Position numbers and translations under genes: made by a program
DNA from: Malurus cyaneus samueli
Lineage: Eukaryota; Chordata; Aves; Passeriformes; Maluridae
Length of the DNA: 64,000 bases
Direction of reading: 5' to 3'
NCBI GenBank assembly: GCA_009741485.1
Contig: CM019218.1
Location: 43,322,681-43,386,680 of the forward strand
Notes under the pieces: model-generated
The model's input: only the letters and a program-made list of their open reading frames with translations
Told to the model about the DNA's origin: nothing
Database searches by the model: none
Shown: piece by piece, positions 1 to 11,595 of the stretch
How the letters are laid out: every line of letters begins with the position of its first letter
Numbering within the stretch: position 1 is the first letter of the stretch

Positions 1-3000
1 TGTGTTTTCAGGTATGCAGATACTGGATAGGAAAATCAGGATAATAATGAAATGAGAGCAGGCAGACTTGGAACAAACCTTTATGAGGCCTTGCAACAAA
101 GACAGCCAGCTGAGCTTCCCAGACTTGCTTCTGCAAAGAGGTTGAATGTAGAAACCGTGCAGGATTCAGCTGCCTGTGTGGAATTAGTGCCGGTGGGATG
201 GCTGTTCCTGTGGGGTTGCACTGTCTCCCTGCGGATCTGCTCCACAGCTCTGTGGGGTTATTCCAGTGGTGAGCTTGAATAGGGGTAAGTATTTAGATGC
301 AGCTCAGGATCGTTCCCCACATGTGTGTGCTTGCCTTGGCACACACAGCCACACGCTGACCATAATCCTGTATTAGTGGTATTGCCAGCCATTCCCCACA
401 GCAGCAGACACTGATGTCGCAACTGGGAGATTATGTCCTCTTAGGAGATCTGGCAGGAGAGGAAAAGCCAGATTAATGGAGCAGGTAGATGAGGAGGGGA
501 AATTATTTATTAAAGCCTAAGCCTTTATCTAAATCACATTGGCTCTTTCACAGAAGACAAGATGCACATATAAAATTGTTTTTTATTTATTTTTGCAGTC
601 TGGTCGTATAATTTTCTGTTTATGTCTGCTGATTTTGCTTTCCCCTCTTCACCAAACAGGCTTGTTCTGGACCTTTTTCTGAGAAAAAAAAAATTTCCCA
701 TGTACTCAAGGGATTCCTTGTTTTGTTTATTCCATGTATAAATAAATGCACTATTGAGGGTCAGGTTGTGAGGAATATGTAGGAATGACATCAGTCCACA
801 TTTGGGTGGGATAGAGGAGCAAGCTGCAGGATTTCTTTCATATAAACTGTATTCCAAGTTAACATGGGAACAGCTGCATTGGGGTGCATTGCTATTTGTT
901 GGAAAAATGCTGTCCATTGATATAGAATAGTAATGTAACTGCAAAGATTATTAATTTGAATATAGCTTTATATTTATGTATGTATGTATATATCTCCCTT
1001 AAAAATGCTGTCCTATTTCCACTCCAGTAGTTTACATGATCAATACTTCCTCAAATGCTGCAGGTCAGGAAAGATATATTGTACATATCGCTCTCCAGAA
1101 GTTAAATCTGAGCTCATGACTTCTGTGACATATCTGCAGAAACCCTCTGGATAACTCTGTTTCTTCACCAGTGTAATTGAGACAACAATTTAACTACATG
1201 TAGGATTTTTTAGGTTCCTGAGGGAGTAAGGTATCTGTTCTTTTTGAAGGGCAATGGCCATAGGGTGCTTAATTTTCTTAAATTGATTTGTAAAATCTTG
1301 ATCCAGTGTGAATGCTAATGTTTGAGCAGGAAATAAGGGGGAATTTGTAATCATCAGTAAAGAGATTTGACTCAAATCTTAGCGAAAGAGAAAAAAAACC
1401 CAAGATAACATACTTCAATTGCCAATTAGCAAAATTTTGTGGCTTTTCTTGAAGCTGCAAAGGTTTATACCATCAATTATTTTGTGTGGTAAGTTCAATG
1501 ATAAAATTAAAGTATATCCTCCATGGGGGCTCTTCAGAAATTAAGATAAGATCAAGGAGAGGGGAAGTATAAAGGGAGAAGGAGGGGAAAAAAGTACGTG
1601 TTAGTATTTTTCAGACATTAGAATTAATTCTCAAGGTATGAGCTGGAAAAAAAAATAAAAAGGAAAACACAACAAAGCTTTGAAATTCTTTTCGGTATAG
1701 TCTGTGAGGTCCCAAAACCTGATCTCAGCATCTGGGTTTTTTTTTAATTTTAGAAATTTTGTAGCTGTAATGAAGAAATACAATTAATTTACTGTACACC
1801 TATGTCCTCCCTCTGATCCTGTTGGCTTTCTGCACATCACCCAGTGTGGTGATGTGCTGCTGGTCTTCTGTTAAAAGGGTTTGTTCTGTTTGGGTTTGCC
1901 TCATGATTTGGTTTCTCTTACTGATTTTTACTTTTTATTCCTGTGGATTAGCTGAGTACAAGTTTGGGATTTTCATCTTGTATGCAAATTGTTCAGCTAC
2001 ACTTCTTGATGTCATTGTGTTTTCAGACAAGTCAGTGCCCTGCTCCTTAATCTCACATAGTTATCCGTCACCCCTGTGCCAGCACTGCTTCCAGATCAAT
2101 TACACGAGAATAGCCAGCCAGTCATGGCTGTATAGAGTGATCATTGGGATAGATACGCTACTTAATTACACAAGTATTAACTTACATGGCTAAATCAGCA
2201 ACTTGTTAATCAGTTTGACCATGTGACTTTAATACCTAGAGTTCTTCCTTTTTAATTTTCTCACTGGCATTAGTTGTAGTTTCTTGGTGACTGTTTTCAA
2301 ATTATGGATGTTTTCATGAATGTTTATTAGAATTTGTTCTTGCTTTTTAGTGTTATTTCCTGCATATACTTTACAAATGCACATTAGGCTACTCAGTTTT
2401 ACAGGAGCGGGGCTTTGCAGACAAAGCAAAGACAAATCCATGTTCACCAACAGCTTTTAGTAGAAACACGTTGACAAAATTATTCTGCTGCACATGGGAA
2501 GGAAAAAAATGGTTCCTTGTGTCTGACTCACTCAGGCCTGACAAAGCAAAACAGATCACATCCTAGATTTAGAATGTCAAATCCCAGGAAATATAATGGG
2601 AAAAACACCGAATAGGCAATGAGATAAAATGTGTGAACTTGGTGAAGGGTCTTAGCTGTTGTGAGTTGTTCTGTCGGGTCTGCTTGTGAGAGGTGAGTGT
2701 TGCATGCCTGGAGGATTAGGGGGCTTAAGAGGCTCCAGTCTCTCTGGAGGTCTCTTATCTCACACAGGCAGCTCTTAGTCTGCTTTGTGTACCTGCATGA
2801 AACTCAGCTGCTCTAATGGTGTGACCACAGTGGAAAGGGTGCCAGTGGAGCAGGAGACTACACAGCTGAAAGGGGCAAAATTGATAATAAGCCAAAAAAT
2901 GGGAATTGAGGACCAAGCACGGTAGAAGGTATGGGTGCATCCTTCTGTTTGCCGTTTGCCTGCATAGCCCTTGAAGCCATGGGGAGCCACATTACTGTGC

Positions 3001-3382
3001 ATATCCCCTTGTTACACTACATCTGCAGAACTGTAGGGGCAGCAGTGGGAAACCCTGCATTGCTCCTGTCCTGTGAGGAAATCGTGCCTTCGAACCGTTA
3101 GCGTTTTTGACCTATTTTTTGGATATTTGTTTCCTTGAAACCATTAAATGACTCTGAAGTAAAACCATTTTGACTCACCCAAGCTGTGAGCGCTGAAAAG
3201 GTTAAAAAGGGAAACAAGCTAAAAGCTCTGTTTCCTTTGCCTGAAAATCCACTGATGCAGGATGAAATTAAAGGCTATAAATAGCTCCTGTCCCTTCAGC
3301 TTCATCATGCAAGCTTCGGCTGTGCGCAAGGATTAGAAGAAGACAGAATGGATTTCTGTGTGGCGTCAACAAGAGTCAAGGA
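1..3382. other. Unique AT-rich non-coding DNA
   Basis: I see no gene here. Open frames on both strands are short, the longest being 123 codons at 1822-2193 (+). None has a domain, a biased residue pattern or exon-like flanks that I recognise. A short TATG/TA microsatellite lies at 971-994. From about 3060 to 3340 the sequence is less AT-rich and holds a few CpGs, but no promoter architecture is evident. Confidence 0.7.
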
Positions 3383-3434
3383 GTGCACATTGTATTGTTC
3401 ATTTCTCTGTGCACATTGTATTGTTCATTTCTCG
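3383..3434. repeat. 26-bp tandem duplication
   Basis: Two head-to-tail copies of a 26-bp unit lie at 3383-3408 and 3409-3434. They differ only at the last base. The unit begins gtgcacattgtattgttc. Near identity suggests a recent duplication by slippage or unequal exchange, so copy number may vary between individuals. Confidence 0.95.
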
Positions 3435-4003
3435 CGGGCCCTTGCAGGGAAATTAAATCCCTTCTGATGCTCAAGGTGCAGGAAGCAGAGCCGGCTTTGA
3501 GCAGGACGCGTGCATTGCAAAGCAATTCACACAGTAGCACTTAGCTTCCTGTGGGTCTGCTGCATCAAACCCTGGCTTCGTTTCCTACAGGCAGGCAACC
3601 CAGTGCAGATCATAGCAGCAGGGGCTGCGGTGTTCCAACCTTTGAGCTGGAGCTGGTATCCGTGAGGTTTATTGATGCTGAACACATTTTGAAAATAGGT
3701 TGGTTTTATGTCTGTTTGCCATGTTGCCCCTCCTTTGCTCTTTTCCCTTCTCTTGTGCAAATCCTGTGTTGCCAAGCATTGTTCTGTAGTGCCAGAAGGC
3801 TTTCACAGAGTTAACTGCAAATGGACCCTTGCAATAGGTGTAAGCTCTTGAAGAAAGAGGAGCACTCAAGGTTGCTGTGACCTTAGCAGTGTGAAAAGTT
3901 ACTGCATCTTTTCTCTCCTCTCCACTTGTCTTTTTTGCCCAAACATTGTGTGTGCCATTAGAGTTGTTTCAAGGAGTATTGGCGCAATTTCTCTCATTAT
4001 TAC
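3435..4003. other. Non-coding DNA before the poly(A) tract
   Basis: There are short overlapping open frames on both strands (for example 3551-3814 + and 3527-3775 -) with no recognised family. I see no AATAAA-type signal just upstream of the following A-run and no convincing retrocopy body, so I treat this as unique non-coding sequence. Confidence 0.55.
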
Positions 4004-4028
4004 AAAAAAAAAAAAAAAAAAAAAAAAA
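4004..4028 (+). repeat. Poly(A) tract, 25 A
   Basis: An uninterrupted run of 25 A. It could be a mononucleotide microsatellite or the tail of a retrocopy. I could not identify a retrocopied body or flanking target-site duplications. Its length makes it prone to polymorphism and sequencing error. Confidence 0.95.
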
Positions 4029-5941
4029 GAAGCATAAAGCAGGATTATTTGTCCAAAAGGTAAACAGATAAGTAAACAAACTAACAGCTCCTTTTTGGAA
4101 CAGTTGATGAACTTTTGCTTTTTCATATTTCTGTCCTGTGAGATGCAGAAGCCTGCTTGCTTGCAACTCCTGTGTGTTTAGATGAGGTTTGATAGTGCAA
4201 AGCTTTCAGAGTTTGATCCTTAGTTTTTTATGTATTTAGAGCTGTATAATTACAAGTACTATTAATATCTCTACTTTATATATGGTAATCTCAATGAGAG
4301 AAGGGCAAGAAAAGAGTAACTTCAGACTGATATTTTATTGTTTTAATGTCTGAACATTTAAATAAGAAAATAGTGGTAGTATTTGTTATTAGCTGATTTT
4401 ATGTACATGCTGGTTTTTTCACATCCTAAAGATACCTTGAGACTGTTAGGATTGCAACTATGTTGTGGCAACAGTGTAATTCTTTCACTAAAATCTCTGT
4501 GAATTATGGCATTATGGCAGTGTGAGAACTTGCTCCAATACTCAAACCTCCCCCAACAACCTCCCTAAGAAGAAAAATGGTGGATGATGTTGAACTTGGA
4601 GTAGTCATAGACAGTAGGCAAAACCTTTTTTTTTTTTTTAGATTAAATGAAGTAATTTTGTTAATTCTTATGGATACATCTAGTATTAGACTGTGCGTTT
4701 TAATTTCCTGATCCTAACAGTAAGAGAAATTGGTCATTTTTCCTGATCCTGTTGATCTGATCTCCCAGTTGATGGAAACCATATTTCAGTCTCCTGTACC
4801 ATAGAGAGGAAAATCAGTCCTCAGGGAATTCTGTAGGTATAAGTAAAATGCTATCCTTTCCTGTACTTCATAGCCTAAGCAGACGTTTACTGGCCATTGG
4901 ACTGTGAACTTACCACTTCAGCAGAAATATGGTATTTATGTTTTGTAGTGGAAAAAATTAGCTCACTGTGCTGTTGGGACTTTCTTCAGGAGGACAGTGG
5001 ATGTGAGTCTGATTAGGAGAGGATGAAAACAAAAAGGCAATGTTTGAGCTCCCTAGTTGCTATGAAGTTGGAAAGGCTGATGGATGCAGTTTTTCCTTAC
5101 AGTCAGGCTGTGTTCTTTCTCCTGTCCCCCTGGAAAAATGGAAGCTTACTAGGGTCCTGCTGACCTGTTCTTCGTCAGAAACCTTCTCACTGTTGTGCAG
5201 AATAACCAAAATAGCATTTTGGCTTCATGGCTGCAGCACTTCGAGAAACATGTGCTTGCCCCACTGAGACAGACTCCAGTGGTGCAGATTTGAGTTTCAT
5301 TTGGCTCTGTCCAGGATGGTCACTATTAAGGAGCTCTTTTCCAGCTATGTAAAAGCCTTTACTGGTACAAACTTGCCTGCACTTTGTACTTCAGATGTTC
5401 TAGTGGTTGGACACCTTTGTGAATATTTTTGTTGTAATCTATATATTGATTCCTTTTCCCCGTGGGTGAACATTTTATCTCTGTGCTCCATGGCAAAGGA
5501 AAGTGTATTTCTCCTCTCCAAAAGATAGTGCAAATGTCCTTAGGGTGACATGTAATGTACTGGCTGCAACAGAAAAACAAGAGCTGTGTTTTCTTGTGTA
5601 GACAGGAGGAAAGGTAGGAGGGCCAGAACGATTTATTCCATTATTTTTGGATTCTACCTGTTTCATCTTTCCAAATAATGTAATGCTGTAAACTGGGAGT
5701 CCTAATGGAATAAAACAGTAAGTGCTGTAGCCAGAGGCACATAAGAATATCAATTAAACATACACTTGAAAACATCCATTGGGAAAGTAAGATTTAGTAG
5801 CTGTCATTGCAACGTGTTAACCTCCTTTACCCTTCCTTGCCCTCACCTCTTTCCAGGCTTCTCTTCCAAGCTTCAGCTTCTCACTCCATGAGCTATATTA
5901 GAATGACACTTCTCCTAAAAGGCCCCTCGAGGACTTGCTGT
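4029..5941. other. Unique AT-rich non-coding DNA
   Basis: No gene or clear repeat is seen. A 14-base T-run lies near 4626-4640. The open frames at 5040-5267 and 5301-5528 (+) and their antisense partners are under 95 codons and look like chance frames. Confidence 0.65.
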
Positions 5942-6052
5942 TTGGGGCCTAATTCTGCATCAGTGTTGAAATCAGTTAGCCCATATTTCTGTTGGGGCTG
6001 ATCACTACCACTGCATTGACTTCAGTGAACGGGAACTGAATCCAGTCCTTTA
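5942..6052. repeat. Ancient amniote interspersed repeat ('ttgacttc' family)
   Basis: The segment carries the motif strings ggggcctaattctgcatcag and cattgacttcagtg, followed by gaactgaatccagtcc. I recognise these as typical of old, dispersed, partly palindromic repeats common in turtle, crocodile and bird genomes. The family name is uncertain; it may derive from a CR1/L3-like element or a non-autonomous element. It is heavily diverged and has no coding capacity. Confidence 0.5.
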
Positions 6053-7757
6053 GATTGTTTTACTACAGAAGATGAGGGGGTGACTACAGGCATGAGCACT
6101 CCTCATGGGGTGTGTGCCCAGTGGTGAAGGCACTGTGGGGCTCAGAGCTCCTTGTATACCAGCCCTTTCTGCGTATCTCTGGTGCCAGGATGTGTTCCTG
6201 AATGGACAGATGGTATCACCCACCAGGGATTATCAGGCGCTCCCCTGTCGAAGCAAAAATCTACACTCAGCACTTTCTGAGAAGAGGGAGAAAGCATTAC
6301 AGCCAAACTCCTCAAGGGTGTAGCCAGCTGCTGCCTTGCCATTTTTGACCCTAACCTTGACGTAACTCTTGGTGAAACAAATAGTGCAAAATGGCATCAC
6401 TTCTCTCCAGTGAAGCCTTATAATATGTAGGATGCAGGCAAAGGAGCCGGAACCATTACTATTCCTAGACATCCACCCAGTCAGACGAGCAGATGGAGAA
6501 GCACAGACCATTCTCAGAGAGAGTAGGAAATATGGACCAATGCCTATAGCTTGATTTCTATGCCAAATACCAGTGTGAAATCAGCAAGAGTAGGGGCCCC
6601 AGTGGGCAAAACCACCAAATAATGCTCAGTATAGCATCTAATAGGGGAAAGACTTCAAACACATTCACTTACAGTGTAATTATATAAGGTTTGTCATCTG
6701 AAAAATCTTCCTTGCTTGTTGAAAAACAAGGAAGTCTTAATCTGATCGCTGTATATCTGATGATTGATGATTGACACACGCCCAGTTTGTAGAATCAGTA
6801 ATCAGGACACTCTTGTGACCAGAAAGACTTGGCAGATCCTGCAGTGCACCAGGCTATATATTTTGCATGTTTGTGATTTGAAAATTAAAGTAAGAGAACA
6901 GTGCTGTTGCTTGTATGTGATGTTATTAGCTGTGTAAAGAGATGGTTGATTTAATGTGAGGAGATGACAGGCTAAAGACAGTTTGAGTTGAGACAGCAGA
7001 CATGCTTAAGCAACCTCAGTATTTGCAGTTACTGGAGTTAGAAGTCTTTGCTAGTCTGCTTATGTTTTGGGATGCTTGTTACGAGAACAGAGTAGGGGCA
7101 AGAACCAAGTGTGTGATAACAAGCTGTACTGTTAACAAGCTGTGCTGTACAAGATGTAATGGAAGAAAAGAGAGTGAGGAAAGGAGATAAAAGATGCAGA
7201 ATAAGAGGACGTTTGACATGAAGCCATGGATTGATTATTGCAGACATTAGGTATTTGTGAAACAGTAGTTTTTGCGTGGCCTGAATGAGATGTAATTCAG
7301 GAAGCATAATCAGTCTAGGTGGCTGAAGATACTGCTGGAGGAAAAAAAAAAAGGAAGGCAAGTGGGGTGATAACTCAAACTGCTGCTTCCTTACGGTGCT
7401 GACCACTGTCTTTACAAGGTTCTCTGGTGAGTCTGCAGTGCTTGAGGAGATTGGAAGTTCTTGCTCCAGATGAATCGTGCAAATACGAAAATTCATAATC
7501 AGGAGCTACAGTGTGCCAGCAGTATTGTGCTACATGAGCATTGCCTCTGTGCAGTCAATTAGCAGGGCAAGGGGAACATACAGTGTGAGAAGGAAGTGGG
7601 AACAGCACACTGAGGGTTGTTCACCACAGTGTTATTTTCTAGACATGGTGTAATCCAAAATACTGTACATTTCCTCATACCAGATTGGAGTATACCAGAT
7701 TCTGTATCTGCCAGGTGTTCCCATGTGAAGCAAACAGAAAGGCAAGGCAGTGTTAGA
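6053..7757. other. Unique non-coding DNA
   Basis: A 152-codon open frame on the minus strand (7038-7496) is among the longest in the window. It includes a phenylalanine run made by an A-rich tract at about 7340-7351 and has no domain I recognise, so I treat it as a chance frame. A short tgatgattga tandem lies at about 6757-6773. Confidence 0.6.
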
Positions 7758-7790
7758 AAGAGCCACGTTAGATCATGTAATGTGGCTCTT
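7758..7790. other. Inverted repeat (short hairpin)
   Basis: The 13-base arms aagagccacgtta (7758-7770) and taatgtggctctt (7778-7790) are reverse complements except at one position, which would be a G-U pair in RNA. They are separated by the 7-base loop gatcatg. The stem is too short for a typical microRNA precursor, and no T-run suggests a Pol III terminator. It may be chance or a small repeat relic. Confidence 0.8.
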
Positions 7791-8050
7791 AGTGAGACCT
7801 TTGACAGAAATGTGGAATTATTTCCTGGAAAGGATGGTAAAAAAATCCAACTAGTTTTCTGAACATCCAGCTAATTAAAAAACTCCACAAACCCAAATTT
7901 GGGCAGGTGATGTCAGAGTTGCCTATATAGAGCTGAGATACTGATAATTCTCCATAACTAAAGTTTGACTGTAGAGTTAAAAAAAATTCAGTAGACATGT
8001 TTACCAGCAAACTAGTAAGCAAAAACAGTCAGAATATTTACATGTCAGCC
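7791..8050. other. Unique non-coding DNA
   Basis: AT-rich sequence with no gene or recognisable repeat. Confidence 0.6.
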
Positions 8051-8091
8051 TGACATAAACTGATCATAACATGACATAATTTGATCATAAC
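8051..8091. repeat. Imperfect 20-bp direct repeat
   Basis: Copies at 8051-8070 (tgacataaactgatcataac) and 8072-8091 (tgacataatttgatcataac) differ at two positions, with a 21-bp period. This is a local tandem duplication with slight decay. Confidence 0.9.
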
Positions 8092-9229
8092 CTGCAAGTG
8101 CCTGAACTGAGCATTGCCAGAGCTACATCAGAAACTGTATTTTGGAGTAGGGAAAGGCTGGGATAATTCCTTCAGGCGATGGCATATGCTGGATAGCACT
8201 GAGCATTGCAGTCTAGAAAGCTGACCTCTAGATGAGTAGTTTTCTGCTTTCAACTCAGTCATTCTTTTAAGAATCGTTTAAAATTACTTGTAAAGAGTTA
8301 AAGCTTGATTTCTCTTGCGTATTATCAAATCAAAGCCTTTTCTAGGCTGTTTTAAAAAACGTATTAGTATGTTTACTCAATATTTGTGATTGTTTTACAG
8401 CTTTGAAGTGGGGAACAGGGGACATGTTAACAGGCAGTGAGGAAGGTTACTTAGTGATTATGTTGTAGAGGATGTCCTCTGCTGTGACTTCTGAAATCAG
8501 TCATTCATAATGTATACGTGCACTTCTGAGAGCAGCAGTGCCCCACCGTGAGACTGTGTTTTCTCTCTGTGACAGAGGGAAGATGTTAGGCAGGAATACA
8601 AAGTCTCCTAGCTCCCATTGGAGCTGTGCTCTGTTTTTCAGACTGATGTTTGAAGGAGCTACACCTTTTCATCTTGGAACAGAAGCTGGTCAGCACTCAC
8701 AGGAGAGTAAGACCAAAGTTTTTTGCAAATCCAGAGAAGCCCAGCGCACATCTTCTTTATTCATACAACAGATCTAGATTCTCTCACGGAATTACCGTTA
8801 GGGTTAAGTTCTTCTAGACACACAATGTCCAAAGGGAGTAATTTATATCTCCCTCTTCCTTCCTTTGTACATGCCGTGTGAGGTAAAGCCACCCTAAGGC
8901 TAGATTTCATGGGATTCCTTCTTTCATGACTTGTGCTTCTGAAAAAGGTACCTACAACGTAGGATTCCAGAGAGGTTTTTAAACTTACTTTTCATTTCTT
9001 TAGTGTTCCTACTTTTGCTCCTAGGATCTGTGGTTGTAGAGAAGATACAGTATGTACTTAGTTCTCAGGCTGAACTGGGTGGCAGAAAGCAGGTGAGACC
9101 TGTGCCAGTGGATGTGTGCTCCCTGGCGTCTAGCAGAGTCATTCTGTGATTTTTTTTTTCCTTATTTTTCATCTTGTTCACAAAATCTCAGACCTTGAAA
9201 GATATTTAAATATCTGTCACCCATGGAAA
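8092..9229. other. Unique non-coding DNA
   Basis: Nothing coding is seen. The plus-strand frame at 8538-8777 (79 codons) has no recognised family. Confidence 0.6.
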
Positions 9230-9385
9230 ACAGTGAAATTCAACTGGCTAAAAGACCTCATTCCTCATCTGTGGAAGAGAGAATAAATATTATTTTATGT
9301 TTATTATGGGCATTATTGCACTAAAGACTGTAAAGCACTCTATTACCTCACAACTGCAGAGTGGAGTCCATATTTATTAGAAGAA
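9230..9385 (+). repeat. MIR-type SINE relic
   Basis: The string cctcattcctcatctgtgg, followed by an A-rich 'ataaatatta' stretch and then actgtaaagcactctatt, follows the order of the MIR/CORE-SINE central region (cctcatctgtaaaatgg, then tgtaaagcgctt). The copy is old and diverged, and the tRNA-like head is not visible. MIR elements are ancient tRNA-derived SINEs with an L2-like tail. Confidence 0.55.
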
Positions 9386-11384
9386 CAGCATAGGATCAGT
9401 TCATTGTCTCTGATACTGTTTCAGTCAACTATTTCCTCAGTTCATAAGGGACTGGAACAAAGGACTGTCACAGGAGAGTTAATGGATCATTGAACTGCTA
9501 TATGGTGACTTTTTACATTATTAAAAACATTATGTTTCCTGTATTTTGTGGGCTTTGCTGTTCGGCTGCAGCATACAAGTGACCTTTTGAGAACTGAACT
9601 TTTCTGTATGCGTGTTAAATACATTTTTAGAAACAGCCTAATATATTCTTATGCTCTCTTTTGCTTCTTTAGACAGTGCCTGTCTACTTTATATAGAGTG
9701 TCTGTTGTGTTCCTTTTCTTTTTTTTTTTTGGTTTGTTTTTTCAAAGATCACATTTACCCCTGAGTTTTTGTGTACGTGGAGTTATTAAAGAGCCCATCA
9801 GCTCATTAAATGTAATAAAAAGTTTTAGATCCAATTTTCTGGGCAGAATTCCAGATTGGGAAATCACATTTTTCTCTCTGTCTTAAGCAGTTTTGTACTA
9901 TTGCCCCACTCTAGTAAAGAGCTATCACATTTAACCGTAAAAGATGCTACATTTCAATACTCACCTTTTGAAAAGTGCTTTGAGATTTGCTCAGATAGTT
10001 CCTCTATATGTTTTGTCTCTGTGGTTTGCTTCACCACTTCTCCTTCAAATTAGAAAACCTGTCCTGTTTCCAAGAAGAAGTGCCAGGTATGACTTCAGGC
10101 TTGCACATCCTGCTGGATTTGAGATCTTTGTTCACTGACTAAGAGTATATTTATGTGGGTTTTAAATACTGCTGTGTCTGTGCTCTGGGATTATAGATAC
10201 TTCTGCTGATGAGTTACATTAGGCTGCCAGACAGAATCCAGTATGAATTTGCTTGTTTTGTTTGCATGTTAAGAATCATTGCTTTGTCTTGGGGATTGTG
10301 AGCAATTCTGTGCAAGTATTCAGTGTTCAAGATCTGATCAGGTTGTGCAATTGTACTTGGATTTGTAAATCACCTTATTCTATCTAGAGTGAGTTCTGGG
10401 TTTTAGTGTGCCTAACTAAACATTTTAGTGGAAGTCTAGTTTAGGGTACTTGTGTGGCTCCCATGAATTAAGAGAAACATGGGAAGAACACACACTACCA
10501 GAAGAGCTTGTAGGACCCTCTAACAGTGAAGGGAAACCAACTAAAACCAAAGAAAGACATTATTTTCTTTCACCCTCACATTTGTCTTGTGTGTTTTGGT
10601 TATAGGAGACAGGGGTATTTCTTCAAGAAATACTGGGCAAAATATTTTTAAACAGCATTGAGGTTTTTAATGGGATTGTGTTCCTTTAAAAACATTTATT
10701 TCCCTTCACTCCACTCCTTTGATTTCTGCAAATAAAATCATTACTATACTCTTTCTAGTGATTGAATACAAAAGGATGAGCAGAAATCAATTTCTTTCAT
10801 TTGTGTGAACATAAGGGCCGTAGCTTCATTTAGGTGTACAGCTGAAGACATGTTTCCTTTTCAAAAAAACTTTGTACCTTGAGGTAATTTTATTTTCCCA
10901 CTTTGTAATTGTTTTGAATTGAAGGGTGGATGCAGCCTTGAAGAGCTGGAGAAAGCAGCCTCCAGGTAGGGATGTCCAGAGAATGGGTTTGTGTTTTTTC
11001 CCCTACCAGAGTGGGTGCCCTGAGAATGACATAGTGCTATAGCAGGTCTGTTTACTCGTTTCTGTGCTGCACATCTGCAGATGTCTGAAATGCCTAAATC
11101 TTAATAGTTCAAGGCTTTTCTTTCTGCTTCCTGTCTCCCTAATCCATTCTGATCTTTAGCTGGGGCAGAGACAGCAATGCTCCTGTATTAAACTTATTTA
11201 GGAAGGAGCATTTAGCAGTTGCCATCCCCTCTAGCCTCATTAATTCAGGTGAATAGCAAGCAAAGGGAGAAGGTGGCTTTGCCTGTGTTGCCATACTGCA
11301 ATCTTTCTGTGCTATGGAGCCTGAATGAGGAAACAAGGGAAAGAGGCAGCTGTGTTAGCCTGTTGTCACTGCCGTCGCTAATAG
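9386..11384. other. Unique AT-rich non-coding DNA
   Basis: The frames at 9548-9886, 9856-10053 and 9944-10138 (+) overlap each other in different phases, and the first includes a phenylalanine run from a T-tract at 9719-9730. I see no domain or splice-flanked exon. Confidence 0.65.
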
Positions 11385-11550
11385 AACACGATGATTTCCA
11401 TCTTTTCCCATCTGCCTATGGGGGGAGAGACGCTGATAAGGCCCTGGGATTGGTTACAATCTCCTGAAATCACAAAGCAGATGGATATTGAGCAGATAAG
11501 CGTTAATCTGTCCTGGGAGAGGATTAATCGGGTGAAAGATGGCAATCTAT
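11385..11550. promoter_or_regulatory. Candidate conserved regulatory element (GATA and TAAT motifs)
   Basis: About 165 bp is dense in transcription-factor-like words: tgataag at 11434-11440, agataag at 11494-11500, ttaatc at 11503-11508 and ggattaatcg at 11521-11530. It has no repeat character, and both strands stay open across it (11391-11756 + and 11378-11659 -). This resembles conserved non-coding enhancers, but conservation cannot be seen from one sequence. The alternative is ordinary unique DNA with chance motifs. Confidence 0.3.
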
Positions 11551-11595
11551 GTGTGCGTGTGCGTGCGGGTGTGTGGGGAAGGGGCGGGGGTGAGA
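11551..11595. repeat. GT/G-rich low-complexity tract
   Basis: An impure (GTGTGC)n tract runs into a G-rich stretch (ggggaaggggcgggggtgag). The G-runs could support quadruplex-like structure on the plus strand. It directly adjoins the motif-rich segment upstream. Confidence 0.8.

Noticed and set aside
4004..4028. Processed pseudogene with poly(A) tail
   Set aside because: No polyadenylation signal, recognisable mRNA body or target-site duplication is visible upstream.
5615..5655. Possible antisense old CR1 tail
   Set aside because: A partial 'ggccagaacgatttattcc' resemblance only, without the neighbouring blocks.
7038..7496. 152-codon minus-strand open frame
   Set aside because: It includes a phenylalanine run from an A-rich tract, has no domain or exon signals, and its length is within chance for a 64-kb window read in six frames.
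9548..10138. Three overlapping plus-strand frames as a possible membrane protein
   Set aside because: Hydrophobicity comes from T-rich DNA (Phe and Leu codons). The frames are in different phases and overlap.
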